A stretch of 15,519 nucleotides of DNA from Anaerolineales bacterium UBA2232 (GTDB lineage: Bacteria; Chloroflexota; Anaerolineae; UBA2200), in contig DDYO01000206.1 of the NCBI GenBank assembly GCA_002348045.1, positions 942 through 16,460 of the forward strand, in the 5' to 3' direction. The notes below the pieces were generated by a model, which was not told where the DNA came from, made no database searches, and saw only the letters and a program-made list of their open reading frames with translations. Both the position numbers and the translations under genes were made by a program. Of the stretch, positions 1 through 7,708 are shown piece after piece (position 1 is the stretch's first letter; each line of letters opens with the position of its first letter).

Positions 1-495
1 CCGCCCAAGCACTTTTTCCGACTGGCACCCGGTCGCGAGGTGCGATTACGGTATGCCTATTTCATCAAATGCGTAGGCGTGGTCAAGGACGAGCAGACCG
101 GCCAGGTGATTGAGTTGCGCTGTGTGTACGACCCCCTGACGAAGGGCGGGGATGCGCCGGACGGGCGCAAGGTCAAGGCCACGTTGCATTGGGTTGCTGA
201 GGAACAGGCCGTTCCTTGCACTGTGCGTTTGTATGATAACCTGTTCGTCAAAGAGAATCCTAACGAGGTGGAAGAGGGGCGCGCCTTTACGGATAACCTC
301 AACCCTACTTCGCTCGAGGAGTTGACCAACTGCTGGGCAGAGCCGGGACTGACCGGAGCGGTCATCGGCAGCCGGTACCAGTTTGAGCGGCTGGGCTACT
401 TTTGCGTGGATCCCGACTCTGGAGACAGTCTGGTGTTCAACCGAACCCTCGCCCTGCGGGACCCGTATGCCAAGTTGCTCCAGAAGGCGCGCTAG
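1..495 (+). CDS. glnS: Glutaminyl-tRNA synthetase, C-terminal part (5' end outside window)
   Basis: This is the last 164 codons of a class I glutaminyl-tRNA synthetase, which charges tRNA-Gln with glutamine in the cytoplasm. The frame is open from base 1 and ends at TAG 493-495; the GTG at 40 is internal. What remains is the anticodon-binding beta-barrel region. Seen: [13 protein letters not shown] (E. coli has EVRLRNAYVIKA), [28 protein letters not shown], and the closing block [16 protein letters not shown] stretch followed by FNRTLALRD. These match the family in order and spacing, and the end after [13 protein letters not shown] is close to the usual C-terminus, so the gene looks intact at this end. 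The catalytic HIGH/KMSKS part lies upstream. No neighbour shares its strand here; a GYD gene converges on it. Confidence 0.95.
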   Translation, partial: PPKHFFRLAPGREVRLRYAYFIKCVGVVKDEQTGQVIELRCVYDPLTKGGDAPDGRKVKATLHWVAEEQAVPCTVRLYDNLFVKENPNEVEEGRAFTDNLNPTSLEELTNCWAEPGLTGAVIGSRYQFERLGYFCVDPDSGDSLVFNRTLALRDPYAKLLQKAR

Positions 496-685
496 TTAGG
501 TACGATCGCTCGCATCGTCGGGTAGTTGCTTGCACCTGCGCGGTGCGGAGCTGGCAGAGAGTTGCTTGTCAGCCGGGCCCGCAGTGCACAAGGGAATTCC
601 GACGGCAAGGTAGGATCAAGGCACCCCATCTCCGCCGCTCATAGGATGCTGTTATGGGTTGTTGCCAGCTACAGCGACGGGCTCG
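496..685. other. Convergent intergenic region with two small hairpins
   Basis: The gap between glnS (+) and the convergent GYD gene (-). It holds two perfect 5-bp stems just after the glnS stop: ACGAT 502-506 with ATCGT 514-518, and GCACC 532-536 with GGTGC 542-546. A third stem, GGGCT 679-683 with AGCCC 688-692, spans the stop of the GYD gene. None has a T-run on either strand, so a classical intrinsic terminator is not supported. No gene or RNA is recognised. Confidence 0.35.
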
Positions 686-967
686 CTAGCCCTTGAAGAG
701 CTTGTCAAACTCGTCCACGGGCAGGGCAGGGGCCGTGGTAAAAGAGATCCCGAATTCCTGGGATAAGACGACCGAAGCCCTCATTGCCTCTGCCGTCCCG
801 GGGAACTCGGCGATGAGCAGCAGGTCCTTGTCCCCCAGCATCGCATAGCCGCTCTTGTACTTGCCTCCCAGCTCGGCGATGATGGCAGCGGCTTGTTTGG
901 TGCGGGCGCCACTGATCTTCCCGATGGCCTTGGCCGAGTACTGGCCAAACATGAGATACGTGCTCAT
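686..967 (-). CDS. GYD-domain protein (93 aa)
   Basis: A small single-domain protein of the GYD family (dimeric alpha/beta-barrel, ferredoxin-like fold). No reaction is firmly established for the family, so no function is given. Seen: start MSTYLMFGQYS, the helix region TKQAAAIIAELGGKYKSGY, the family signature around SGYAMLGDKDLLLI, and a last strand FGISFTTAPAL; 93 residues is the usual length. An in-frame start 13 codons upstream exists, but the ATG at 967-965 is preceded on the minus strand by AAAGGAGA about 7 bases away, which decides the start. It is a cytoplasmic protein with no signal or membrane segment. It follows the remnant at 1071-1218 and may be at the far end of the minus-strand run, but 306 bases separate it from the GNAT gene, so its promoter is unknown. 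Confidence 0.85.
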   Translation of the reverse strand: MSTYLMFGQYSAKAIGKISGARTKQAAAIIAELGGKYKSGYAMLGDKDLLLIAEFPGTAEAMRASVVLSQEFGISFTTAPALPVDEFDKLFKG

Positions 968-1070
968 CAGCAGTTCTCCTTTCTGTGCGGTGGCTGTCCA
1001 AGCCATATTGTTCCCTAATCTGCGATTGACCGCGCAGCTAGCTGCCCGGCTATGCGCGGATCAATATTGC

Positions 1071-1218
1071 GCCGACCGTGGCGTGTTCATCATTGAGAAC
1101 CTGGACCACCTCGACGAGCTCTGGCGCGAGATGGTCCAGCCCCTTTGTGGTCTACACATTCCCGATGCACTTCCAAGGGATGACGGGCTTGCCCTGCTGG
1201 GTGATTGCAGAGGTATAG
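1071..1218 (+). pseudogene. Remnant of a cyclase-family (kynurenine formamidase-like) gene, C-terminal end, frameshifted
   Basis: The + strand between two minus-strand genes encodes what looks like the last ~49 residues of a cyclase family protein (metal-dependent hydrolases that include arylformamidase). In the first frame, 1077-1139 reads RGVFIIENLDHLDELWREMV. After a one-base shift at 1140, the frame starting at 1141 reads PFVVYTFPMHFQGMTGLPC and then WVIAEV, ending at TAG 1216-1218. In intact homologues, as I recall them, an IIENL-type strand is followed some 20-30 residues later by a terminal TG(L/S)P.R(V/A)IA strand, so the two halves join in the correct order. No metal-binding HxGTHxD part is visible upstream. 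The rest appears deleted: bases 968-1070 show nothing recognisable. A sequencing error could explain the shift but not the missing N-terminus. Confidence 0.7.
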
Positions 1219-1273
1219 GCTGATTCGTTGAGGCCGCCGGCATCGGGTAGGGGATCGCTGCCGGTCTCCCTGG

Positions 1274-2224
1274 CTACCACTGCTTGCGCCAGACGTTGCC
1301 CCTGTAAGCCTCGGTAAAGCCGACGGCTTCGTACAGCTGGTTTGCGGCCGGATCATCTCCAGTGCCCACGTACACATCCATGGCGCCCAGATCCCTGAGG
1401 CGAAGCAGGCCCTCGAACATCAGGGATCGCGCCAGACCGCGTCGCCGGTGATCGGGATGGGTGCAAACAGGCTCAAAGATTCCGCGATGGTTGGCCTCGT
1501 CGAACGTCACCCCGACATGAGCGGCAAAGGCCCCATCTCCATTCTCGGCGACCAGGTTCAGGTCGTGACGAAACGAGGGCGAGAGCGTGGAAAAGTTGTG
1601 ATACTCGGCGGCGGTGTGGGACGTGCGCCGGAATGCAGCATTGAGCAGATCAGCCAAGCGTTGGCAGTCGCCGCCTACCCCCGCCCGGGTGGTTCGCAGC
1701 CGATAGCCTTCAGCCAGATCAGGTTGCGGAAGGACCTTGTGGCCCAAACGAAGCCGCCGCGCGACGCCTGCCTCACTGGTCTTGCCATATCCCCGATCGT
1801 GAAGCAGCCGCTGACGGGGCGAGTCATAGTCATAAGCAAAGGCATGCAGCTGGCGCACGGCAGTCTCAGGAACCGGGGCGGCCAGTTCCAGTTCGGCCCA
1901 ATCCAGCATCTCCTCCTCCAGGTGCCGGTAATCAGGATGCACTTGGAGGTAGACATCTCCTGCGCCCTCAGGGTGAGCGGCGGCCACTATTCGATCCTCG
2001 GCAGCAAACCAAAGGCGGACCCGATTCGACCATCGCGCATCAAGGGCGGTGTCCTCCCGGTGGAAGCGCTGGCCGTCCCAGCGGCGCAGATCCCAGTTCA
2101 TATCCGTGGGGGTCAAGGGGTAGGTGTCAATGAGCAGATTGCGCACCTGCCACCAGTCTGCTTCTCCGGCCAGGGGTCGCGACGTGATATGGCAGTGCAC
2201 ATGCAATACGGTCATCCGGGCCAC
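1274..2224 (-). CDS. GNAT-family N-acetyltransferase, long form (316 aa)
   Basis: An acyl-CoA-dependent acetyltransferase of the GNAT superfamily; the acceptor is not predictable. At ~316 residues it is about twice a single GNAT domain and looks like a tandem arrangement. The N-terminal half (about 1-165) ends in a GNAT-like final segment, HAFAYDYDSPRQRLLHDRGY, with no clear CoA loop. The C-terminal half carries a good motif A: a V-C-T-H-P-D-H strand followed by RRRGLARSLM, the pyrophosphate-binding loop, then a helix, and finally ANQLYEAVGFTEAYR, the typical C-terminal strand/helix. Start: GTG at 2224-2222 lies 7 bases after GAGGAGG; an ATG three codons later (2215) is the alternative. It sits downstream of the membrane protein gene, separated by 114 bases. 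Cytoplasmic. Confidence 0.8.
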   Translation of the reverse strand: MARMTVLHVHCHITSRPLAGEADWWQVRNLLIDTYPLTPTDMNWDLRRWDGQRFHREDTALDARWSNRVRLWFAAEDRIVAAAHPEGAGDVYLQVHPDYRHLEEEMLDWAELELAAPVPETAVRQLHAFAYDYDSPRQRLLHDRGYGKTSEAGVARRLRLGHKVLPQPDLAEGYRLRTTRAGVGGDCQRLADLLNAAFRRTSHTAAEYHNFSTLSPSFRHDLNLVAENGDGAFAAHVGVTFDEANHRGIFEPVCTHPDHRRRGLARSLMFEGLLRLRDLGAMDVYVGTGDDPAANQLYEAVGFTEAYRGNVWRKQW

Positions 2225-2338
2225 GGCGCCTCCTCCTCTGCCAGGAGCGTCGAGATTGCTCTCAATAGACCTCGGCAGTACCACTACGGGTGTAGCCGAC
2301 TACCTATCACAGGATCACCTTGCGGGTAGGCTCTTCTG

Positions 2339-3442
2339 CTAAAGATCCGCTCCCGGTAGAGTGCCTTTCAGGTTCTCGATGCCCTGTGTGATGCGTTGCA
2401 CGAAGTCCTGTTGAGCCGCTGTACCTTCCTGTGTGGACAGCGTCTGAAAAGACATCACAAGGACCACCACGAGTGCGACCCCTAGCACGGATTGCCAAAG
2501 AATCACCCAATGTGCAAGCTCACTGTGCACGGTGACACCCGCGTAGTCGTTTAGAAGCATTGTTCGCAGACTGAAGATGACGAACGGAAGAAGCGATGCT
2601 GTCTCCTCTGCCACAAGGATCGAAGGGGAAAACCGACTCATTAAGCGATACAAGACGGCGAAGACGAGGCAGACCTCAGCGCCAACAATGGAGTACAGAA
2701 GAACGAATGTGTTGACGAGAACGCCGCTGATGTCCGTCCTCTGCACAATGTTGAGCAAGGTTTCTGCCGGGCGGAGAGCCGTCTGGATGGCTTCTCGTCT
2801 CTTCTCTGCCGTACCACTATCCGACTGAAGCAAAAGTGCTTGTTCACCAGCCGGACGGTTCGCATGATCCTCCAGGTACTTCTCGAAGAAGCGCGCCAAG
2901 GTACCCAGGAAGCCTAGTGGTCGAAATGTCCACAGGTACAGCCAAGCCACAGAGAGAGTCCCAACACTAATGCCGACAAGCGTGTATGCCATCGCCATAG
3001 TGCTATTCTCTGCCCCTACAGCAAGAACCAGAAGCGCGGGGTTTAGAACTAGGAGCAATGCACCCACCATGAAGTTCGACAGGACCGTACGTGCCTTGCG
3101 CAGCATCGTGTGCAGGCTGTAAACGACGCTTATTGACTCCCACAACAGGTACACTGGGAAGAGAAGCATCTTCAGCATATACATCACGGTCGTTTGTCGG
3201 TCAAAGGCAGCGCGGATGACCAATGCATAGGCGATGGCGGCAAGTGGAATAGTCAATCGCTGAAAGCTTGGCTCCTTGAGCCAGTGGCATGACTGAAGGG
3301 CTGGTAGTGAGGCCAGTCGTGCGAGAATCAGCAGTCCCAAGGGAGTCCAGAGCATCAAACCGAGCGCGGCTGGGAGGAATCTACCAAGAATTGCCCCCAG
3401 GGGGTCTGCGCGCCGTTCGCTTGTGTCACTAAGTGTACTCAT
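2339..3442 (-). CDS. Polytopic membrane protein of unknown function (367 aa)
   Basis: I do not recognise this family. The protein has seven or eight hydrophobic segments: roughly residues 22-46, 63-79, 85-109, 119-143, 149-173, 244-270, 278-296 and 309-332. Between the fifth and sixth is a hydrophilic stretch of about 70 residues (173-243), rich in charged residues (FFEKYLEDHANR, EKRREAIQTALRP), probably a cytoplasmic loop. A short polar N-terminus (MSTLSDTSERRADP) and a polar C-terminal tail (~335-367) frame the core. There is no cleavable signal peptide and no transporter motif that I can name. The ATG at 3442 has only a weak ribosome site. It lies 54 bases after the FAD-subunit gene on the same strand, so co-transcription with the dehydrogenase operon is possible. 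By eye its base composition is less GC-rich than the flanking genes. Confidence 0.7.
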   Translation of the reverse strand: MSTLSDTSERRADPLGAILGRFLPAALGLMLWTPLGLLILARLASLPALQSCHWLKEPSFQRLTIPLAAIAYALVIRAAFDRQTTVMYMLKMLLFPVYLLWESISVVYSLHTMLRKARTVLSNFMVGALLLVLNPALLVLAVGAENSTMAMAYTLVGISVGTLSVAWLYLWTFRPLGFLGTLARFFEKYLEDHANRPAGEQALLLQSDSGTAEKRREAIQTALRPAETLLNIVQRTDISGVLVNTFVLLYSIVGAEVCLVFAVLYRLMSRFSPSILVAEETASLLPFVIFSLRTMLLNDYAGVTVHSELAHWVILWQSVLGVALVVVLVMSFQTLSTQEGTAAQQDFVQRITQGIENLKGTLPGADL

Positions 3443-3496
3443 TTAGCCCGTCACCGTCCGAAATGGCCCGAGGAATGGTGAACATCTGCAAGAAGA

Positions 3497-4495
3497 CTAT
3501 CCCTTTCCCCCTGGCCCACATGCAGGGTTTCTGAGGTTGGCTAGTGCCCGGCGGACCAGAGCCTGAGCCATAGCGATCTTGTAACCGTTGTTGCTCATGG
3601 GCTTGGCCTCGGCGAGGGCAGCCTGGGCCGCGTTGTGGATCACGTCGTCGCTGAGCACCTTGCCTTCGATCGCCTGCTCTGCCGGCTTTGAACGCCATGG
3701 AACAGGCGCCACCCCACCCAGCACGATCCGAGCCTTCAGGCAACGACTGCCATCCATCACGAGTTGCGTCGCAATGCTCACCAGAGCAAAGGCCCAGCTC
3801 TGGCGCTCGCGCATCTTCAAGTACAGGCCTCGGGCGCCAGATTCAGGCGCAGGGATCCGAATGCTGGTAAGCACCTCGTTCGGCTGCAGGATGTTCTCAT
3901 GGTGCGGGTCAGTTCGCGGCCCTACGAAAAAGTCATGGATGGAGACCAGCCGGCTAGCTTCGGGTCCTTGAATGGTGAGCTCGGCATCCAGGGCCATGAG
4001 GGCGGGTGCGGTGTCGGAGGGGTGGACGATGAAACAGGGTCCGCCGCCCAGGATAGCATGGTAGCGGTTGTCGCCACGGACCGAATAGCAGCGGCGGCCT
4101 CCTTTTCGCAGACAAGGGAACTCGCCACGGTAATACCAGCAGCGTGGTCGCTGGCACAGGTTACCGCCCAACGTACCCATGTTCCGCAGCTGAGGCGATG
4201 CGGCCGAAGCCGATGCCTGGGAGAGAATGGGAACGCGCTCGCCAATGATGCTGTCAGAGGCTATGGCGGTCAGGGTGACAAGGGGACCGATGTGCAACGA
4301 TCCGTCGTCAGCGTGGATCTCGGCCAGACCCGGTATGGTCTTGAGGTTGACCAGCAGTGAGGGGGGGATGATCCCTGCCTTCATCTCGCCCAAAAGATCG
4401 GTGCCTCCGGCGATGATCCGGGCGGTCCAGTCGGCGCGAAGAACGCCCAGCGCCTCGTCAATGGTCGTGGCATCCGTATGCTCAAAGCGTCTCAT
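3497..4495 (-). CDS. Xanthine dehydrogenase-family FAD-binding subunit with an extra cysteine cluster
   Basis: The medium (FAD) subunit of a molybdenum hydroxylase, passing electrons from the FeS subunit to an acceptor. It has 332 residues, usual for CoxM/YagS-type proteins (about 280-330). Seen: FAD-pyrophosphate motifs IIAGGTDLL (27-35) and NMGTLGGNLC (105-114), and the C-terminal CO-dehydrogenase flavoprotein domain from about 220. Between them is Cys114-x4-Cys119-x8-Cys128-x7-Cys136, then GDNRYHAILGGG and Cys154. A comparable four-cysteine insert binds a [4Fe-4S] cluster in E. coli PaoB (YagS) and in the beta subunit of 4-hydroxybenzoyl-CoA reductase, so an additional cluster is inferred here. 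The ATG overlaps the TGA of the upstream large subunit by 4 bases, indicating translational coupling. Substrate and physiological acceptor are unknown. Confidence 0.93.
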   Translation of the reverse strand: MRRFEHTDATTIDEALGVLRADWTARIIAGGTDLLGEMKAGIIPPSLLVNLKTIPGLAEIHADDGSLHIGPLVTLTAIASDSIIGERVPILSQASASAASPQLRNMGTLGGNLCQRPRCWYYRGEFPCLRKGGRRCYSVRGDNRYHAILGGGPCFIVHPSDTAPALMALDAELTIQGPEASRLVSIHDFFVGPRTDPHHENILQPNEVLTSIRIPAPESGARGLYLKMRERQSWAFALVSIATQLVMDGSRCLKARIVLGGVAPVPWRSKPAEQAIEGKVLSDDVIHNAAQAALAEAKPMSNNGYKIAMAQALVRRALANLRNPACGPGGKG

Positions 4496-6816
4496 TGGCT
4501 GCCTCCCTTGTCCGAAGCATCGCGAGCCAAGGCAATAGCCTCAAGGATGACCTGGGGAGTGAGGGGCAGGGTGCGTATTCGCAGGCCGGTAGCGTGGTAC
4601 ACGGCATTAGCGATAGCTGCCGCTGAGGGAATGATGGGTGGTTCTCCCGCTCCCTTGGCACCGAGGCTGTTGCAGACAGGATCGGCCAGGTCCACAGCAG
4701 TAACGTCGATCTGAGGCGTATCCAGAACGGTGGGTAGTTTGTAGTCCTCAAGGTTGGCGTTCAGCACCATACCGGTGGGCGTGTCCACTAGGCGGGCCTC
4801 CATGGTGGCAAAGCCTATGGCCTGCAGGACACCACCTTCGAACTGACTGCTGAGGGTCAGCGGATTGAGAGCGCGTCCCACGTCGTGCTTGCCGACGATT
4901 TGTAGCACTCGAAGCTGTCCGGTATCCATATCTACTTCGACTTGGGCAAACTGAGCGCCGAAAGTGTTGATGGTGGCGTCCCTAGGATTGGGACCCCGGG
5001 CGCCTCGGCCGATGATTGTATAGTTGCCTGTTTTGGCCGCGACCTCTGAAAGCGGGAGCATCTTGTTGGGGTCGTCCAGCGACGCGACAACCCTCTCGCG
5101 GATGTCCAGCCTCTCAGGTGGCGTATCAAGGATGAACCCCGCCAGCTCCAGGACCTGACGTTTGGCATCGTAGGCGGCCAGACGGACCGCCGGGCCCACC
5201 GAGGCCATGGTGATGCTGCCTCCGCTGGACTCGCCGAACGGTCCGGATTCGGTGTCCCCGAGAATGACCCGGATGTCCTCTACCCTCAAACCGAGCTCCT
5301 CCGCGGCAATCTGAGCCACGACGGTCTTGGTCCCGGTTCCAAGGTCCTGCGTGCCGGTGAGTACGTCCGCAGTCAGGTCAGGGTTAAGCTTAACAATGGC
5401 ATAGTAGGGAGGAGTGCCCCCGCCACCCCAGGTCTGGCTGGCCATCCCGATACCCTGACGGAAGCGTCCCGAACGGTCGCCTGCTTTCCGATTACGCTTG
5501 TTCCAGCCAATGGCTGCTGCGCCCAGCTCATAGGCCTGTCGCAGCGTCTTGCTCGTGTAGGGCAAATTGCGCGACTGATTGCTGTCGGCATAGTTGTGCA
5601 GGCGGAGCTGGAGCGGATCCATCTGCAGCTCGTGTGCCAGTTCGTCCATCAGGGATTCCAGGGCAAAGGTGCCCTCAACGTAGCCAGGAGCACGGAAGGC
5701 GCAAGCCGGGCCGGTATGGGTGTGCACGGCTCCTTCTTCGGTATGCACATTGGCACAGAGGTACATGTCTCGGAAGGGTCCGCCGCAGGCGCCGGCCTTT
5801 CCGCCATAGGCGCCAACTGCGGAGAGGGATTTCGACCACAGGGCGGTAAGGGAGCCGTCCTTCTTGGCGCCAACCTTGCACTGAATGAGAGCCGAAGGAC
5901 GGTTGCCGGTGCACAGGTTCTCCTCCCGGCGATCCAGGAGAAAGCGGACCGGTCTCGCCGTGGAGCGAGATAGGAGCGCCGCCAGCAGGGTGTATTTGCC
6001 CATGGACAGCTTGCTGCCGAATCCGCCGCCCATATACTGCTTGATGACCCTTATTCGGTGAAAGGGCAGGTCTAACGCCTTGGCCAACGACTTGCGGACG
6101 TTAAAGACCCCCTGGGTGGAATCCCAAACTGTGAGCTTGCCGTTGATCCACTGGGCCACGCTGCCGTGGGTCTCCAGGGAGTTGTGCAGGGCGGTGGGAG
6201 TGTGATATGTCGCTTCGACGATAACATCGGCGCTGGCGAATCCTGCGTCCAGGTCGCCCCGTTGGTAGATATCCCGTGTGCCAAGGAGCAAGTTCCCCCC
6301 GGGCTGGACCTGTGGAGCGTCGGGCGCCAGGGCGGCTTCGAGGTCCACCACATGAGGCAGGATCTCGTACTCCACATCGATCAGCGCCAGCGCATCCACT
6401 GCCGTGTACTCATCATCGGCGACGACAGCGGCCACTTCTTCACCCTGGTAGCGCAGCTCTTCCTCGAACAGGCGGCGATCGCCTTCGAAAGCGATTGGTG
6501 GCGCATTCTCAAGGGTCATCACAGCGAACACGCCCTCGAGGGCCTCAGCGCGGGAGGAGTCGATTCGCGTGATTCGCGCATGAGGGTGGGGGCAACGAAG
6601 GATCTTGCCGTACAGCATGCCTGGCAAGATGACGTCACAGGTATAGGTTGCCCGCCCACTGACCCGCTCGTAGCCGTCGACTCGCTGCACGGGCTGGCCG
6701 ACGTGAATTAGGGATGCGTCCTGCTTCCAAGGCGAGAGGGGATCCTCCTCAACAATAGCTTCCTCTTCTCGCCAACGGCCCTCGAACTCGACCTGGATCT
6801 TTTGCAGTTTGGGCAT
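4492..6816 (-). CDS. Xanthine dehydrogenase-family molybdopterin-binding subunit (774 aa)
   Basis: The catalytic subunit of a molybdenum hydroxylase, which hydroxylates an aromatic heterocycle, aldehyde or similar carbon centre with water as oxygen donor. The N-terminal a/b hammerhead domain spans about 45-165 (VSGRATYTCDVILPGMLYG). Molybdopterin-binding segments follow: QYMGGGFGSK (260-269), CAFRAPGYVEG (372-382), TQDLGTGTKTVVAQIAAEE (489-507) and ESSGGSITMASVGPA (529-543). The catalytic glutamate sits in GAKGAGEPP at about residue 725. Length is normal and all main motifs are present. The CoxL-type active-site loop (AYRCSFR) is not present, so it is not a form I CO dehydrogenase. ATG 6816 follows GGGAGGT by 6-7 bases. 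The start is 2 bases beyond the TAG of the 2Fe-2S gene and the end overlaps the FAD gene by 4 bases. No dedicated cofactor-insertion chaperone (XdhC/CoxI type) is in the window. Confidence 0.95.
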   Translation of the reverse strand: MPKLQKIQVEFEGRWREEEAIVEEDPLSPWKQDASLIHVGQPVQRVDGYERVSGRATYTCDVILPGMLYGKILRCPHPHARITRIDSSRAEALEGVFAVMTLENAPPIAFEGDRRLFEEELRYQGEEVAAVVADDEYTAVDALALIDVEYEILPHVVDLEAALAPDAPQVQPGGNLLLGTRDIYQRGDLDAGFASADVIVEATYHTPTALHNSLETHGSVAQWINGKLTVWDSTQGVFNVRKSLAKALDLPFHRIRVIKQYMGGGFGSKLSMGKYTLLAALLSRSTARPVRFLLDRREENLCTGNRPSALIQCKVGAKKDGSLTALWSKSLSAVGAYGGKAGACGGPFRDMYLCANVHTEEGAVHTHTGPACAFRAPGYVEGTFALESLMDELAHELQMDPLQLRLHNYADSNQSRNLPYTSKTLRQAYELGAAAIGWNKRNRKAGDRSGRFRQGIGMASQTWGGGGTPPYYAIVKLNPDLTADVLTGTQDLGTGTKTVVAQIAAEELGLRVEDIRVILGDTESGPFGESSGGSITMASVGPAVRLAAYDAKRQVLELAGFILDTPPERLDIRERVVASLDDPNKMLPLSEVAAKTGNYTIIGRGARGPNPRDATINTFGAQFAQVEVDMDTGQLRVLQIVGKHDVGRALNPLTLSSQFEGGVLQAIGFATMEARLVDTPTGMVLNANLEDYKLPTVLDTPQIDVTAVDLADPVCNSLGAKGAGEPPIIPSAAAIANAVYHATGLRIRTLPLTPQVILEAIALARDASDKGGSQ

Positions 6817-6818
6817 CG

Positions 6819-7340
6819 CTAGACCTCCCTGCTGGGTTCAGCCAATGCTGCTGCGGCCTTGAGGATCTTGGGATATGCCCCACACCGGCAGATGTTGCCG
6901 GCAAGCGCCTGCTTGATCTGCTCTTCTGAAGGATGGGGTACCCTGTCCAGCAGCGCCTTGAGCGACAGGACCTGGCCGGGCGTGCAGAACCCGCACTGGT
7001 AGCCGTCATGCTCGATAAAGGCCTTCTGAACCGGGTGCAGCTCCTGACCCTCCAAGAGGCCCTCGATGGTGGTGATCTCCCGACCCTGGCATTCGATAGC
7101 CAGGAGCATGCACGAATAGGCGGTTTCGCCATCCAGGAGAACCGTGCATGCGCCACACTGGCCCTGGTCACAGCCTTTCTTGGTCCCGGTCAGCTGGAGG
7201 TCCAGGCGCAATGCATCCAGGAGGGTACGGCGTGGCTCAATGTGTATCTGGTAGTGCCGGCCATTCACCGTGAGGGCAATCGGAATCTTGGCGGGTGGGC
7301 CTTCTTGAACTGACGAAACGACAGCATCGGTTGCCAACAT
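6819..7340 (-). CDS. Xanthine dehydrogenase-family [2Fe-2S] subunit
   Basis: The small electron-transfer subunit (173 aa) of the molybdenum hydroxylase, carrying two [2Fe-2S] clusters from the molybdenum site to FAD. The plant-ferredoxin-type N-terminal cluster uses Cys57, Cys62, Cys65 and Cys77 (GCDQGQCGACTVLLDG). The helical C-terminal cluster uses Cys116, Cys119, Cys151 and Cys153 (QCGFCTPG and NICRCGAYPKI). The length is at the normal 155-180 size. A TTG five codons upstream is in frame, but the ATG at 7340 has GGGAGG at the right distance, so I use the ATG. The N-terminal ~18 residues before PIALTVNG look unstructured. It is the first gene of the operon; promoter and leader hairpin are listed separately. 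There is no Tat signal on this or the large subunit, so the enzyme is probably cytoplasmic. Confidence 0.95.
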   Translation of the reverse strand: MLATDAVVSSVQEGPPAKIPIALTVNGRHYQIHIEPRRTLLDALRLDLQLTGTKKGCDQGQCGACTVLLDGETAYSCMLLAIECQGREITTIEGLLEGQELHPVQKAFIEHDGYQCGFCTPGQVLSLKALLDRVPHPSEEQIKQALAGNICRCGAYPKILKAAAALAEPSREV

Positions 7341-7381
7341 AGCATCCTCCCGCAACGACCGTCATCCAATGGTAGCCCGAT

Positions 7382-7399
7382 GCCACTTTGGGTAGTGGC
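7382..7399 (-). promoter_or_regulatory. Leader hairpin of the molybdenum hydroxylase operon
   Basis: A perfect 6-bp stem, GCCACT 7382-7387 with AGTGGC 7394-7399, and a 6-base loop. It lies at the very 5' end of the predicted transcript, so it could protect the mRNA or be a protein-binding site. No role is shown. It has no T-run. Confidence 0.35.
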
Positions 7400-7406
7400 G
7401 GGTGGT

Positions 7407-7435
7407 ATTCTAGCACAATGAGGACAAACCGCCAA
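7407..7435 (-). promoter_or_regulatory. Predicted sigma70-type promoter of the molybdenum hydroxylase operon
   Basis: Read on the minus strand: TTGGCG (7435-7430), 17-base spacer, TAGAAT (7412-7407). TGC immediately before the -10 gives an extended -10 (TGnTAGAAT). The expected start of transcription is near 7400, leaving a leader of about 60 bases before the ATG at 7340. Position and strand fit the operon; strength and sigma factor are inferred. Confidence 0.5.
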
Positions 7436-7527
7436 CCCAACGCGCGGGAGTGGTATGATCTACCTGATACTCACGCACAATCCGTAGGACACGTCCTCGT
7501 ACGGAATGCCGCAGCCAGTCGAGATGG

Positions 7528-7617
7528 GTGCTCAAAGAGCTCGAGGAACGGTTTTTGCGCCAGTCTCCCGATGAAGTACGGCAGGCGATGGCGCTACACG
7601 CTGCTTCTGAGCCTTGA
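7528..7617 (+). pseudogene. Possible short gene fragment
   Basis: From GTG 7528 the + strand reads LKELEERFLRQSPDEVRQ, then AMALHAASEP, and stops at TGA 7615-7617. The amphipathic, charged composition looks like genuine protein, unlike the surrounding frames. The same frame is closed by TGA at 7465-7467 and no good ribosome site is seen, so it is either the tail of a decayed gene or chance. The family is not recognised. Confidence 0.25.
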
Positions 7618-7708
7618 TCGGAGCCCCACACAGTGGATGGCGGATTCATGCGGACGGCGATTGCGGGGAAACGGTGATCAACTAACAGCTTGTAGGGGCA
7701 TTCAGTGC

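Noticed and set aside
1101..1139. CTGGACCA/TGGTCCAG inverted repeat as a regulatory site
   Set aside because: It lies within the cyclase remnant's coding sequence and its arms are only 8 bases, so chance is adequate.
1448..2329. 293-codon + strand open frame over the GNAT gene
   Set aside because: The minus-strand GNAT has clear motif A and a ribosome site; the + frame has none.
4492..6816. Form I CO dehydrogenase large subunit (CoxL)
   Set aside because: The AYRCSFR active-site loop is absent; the general molybdenum hydroxylase assignment is kept.
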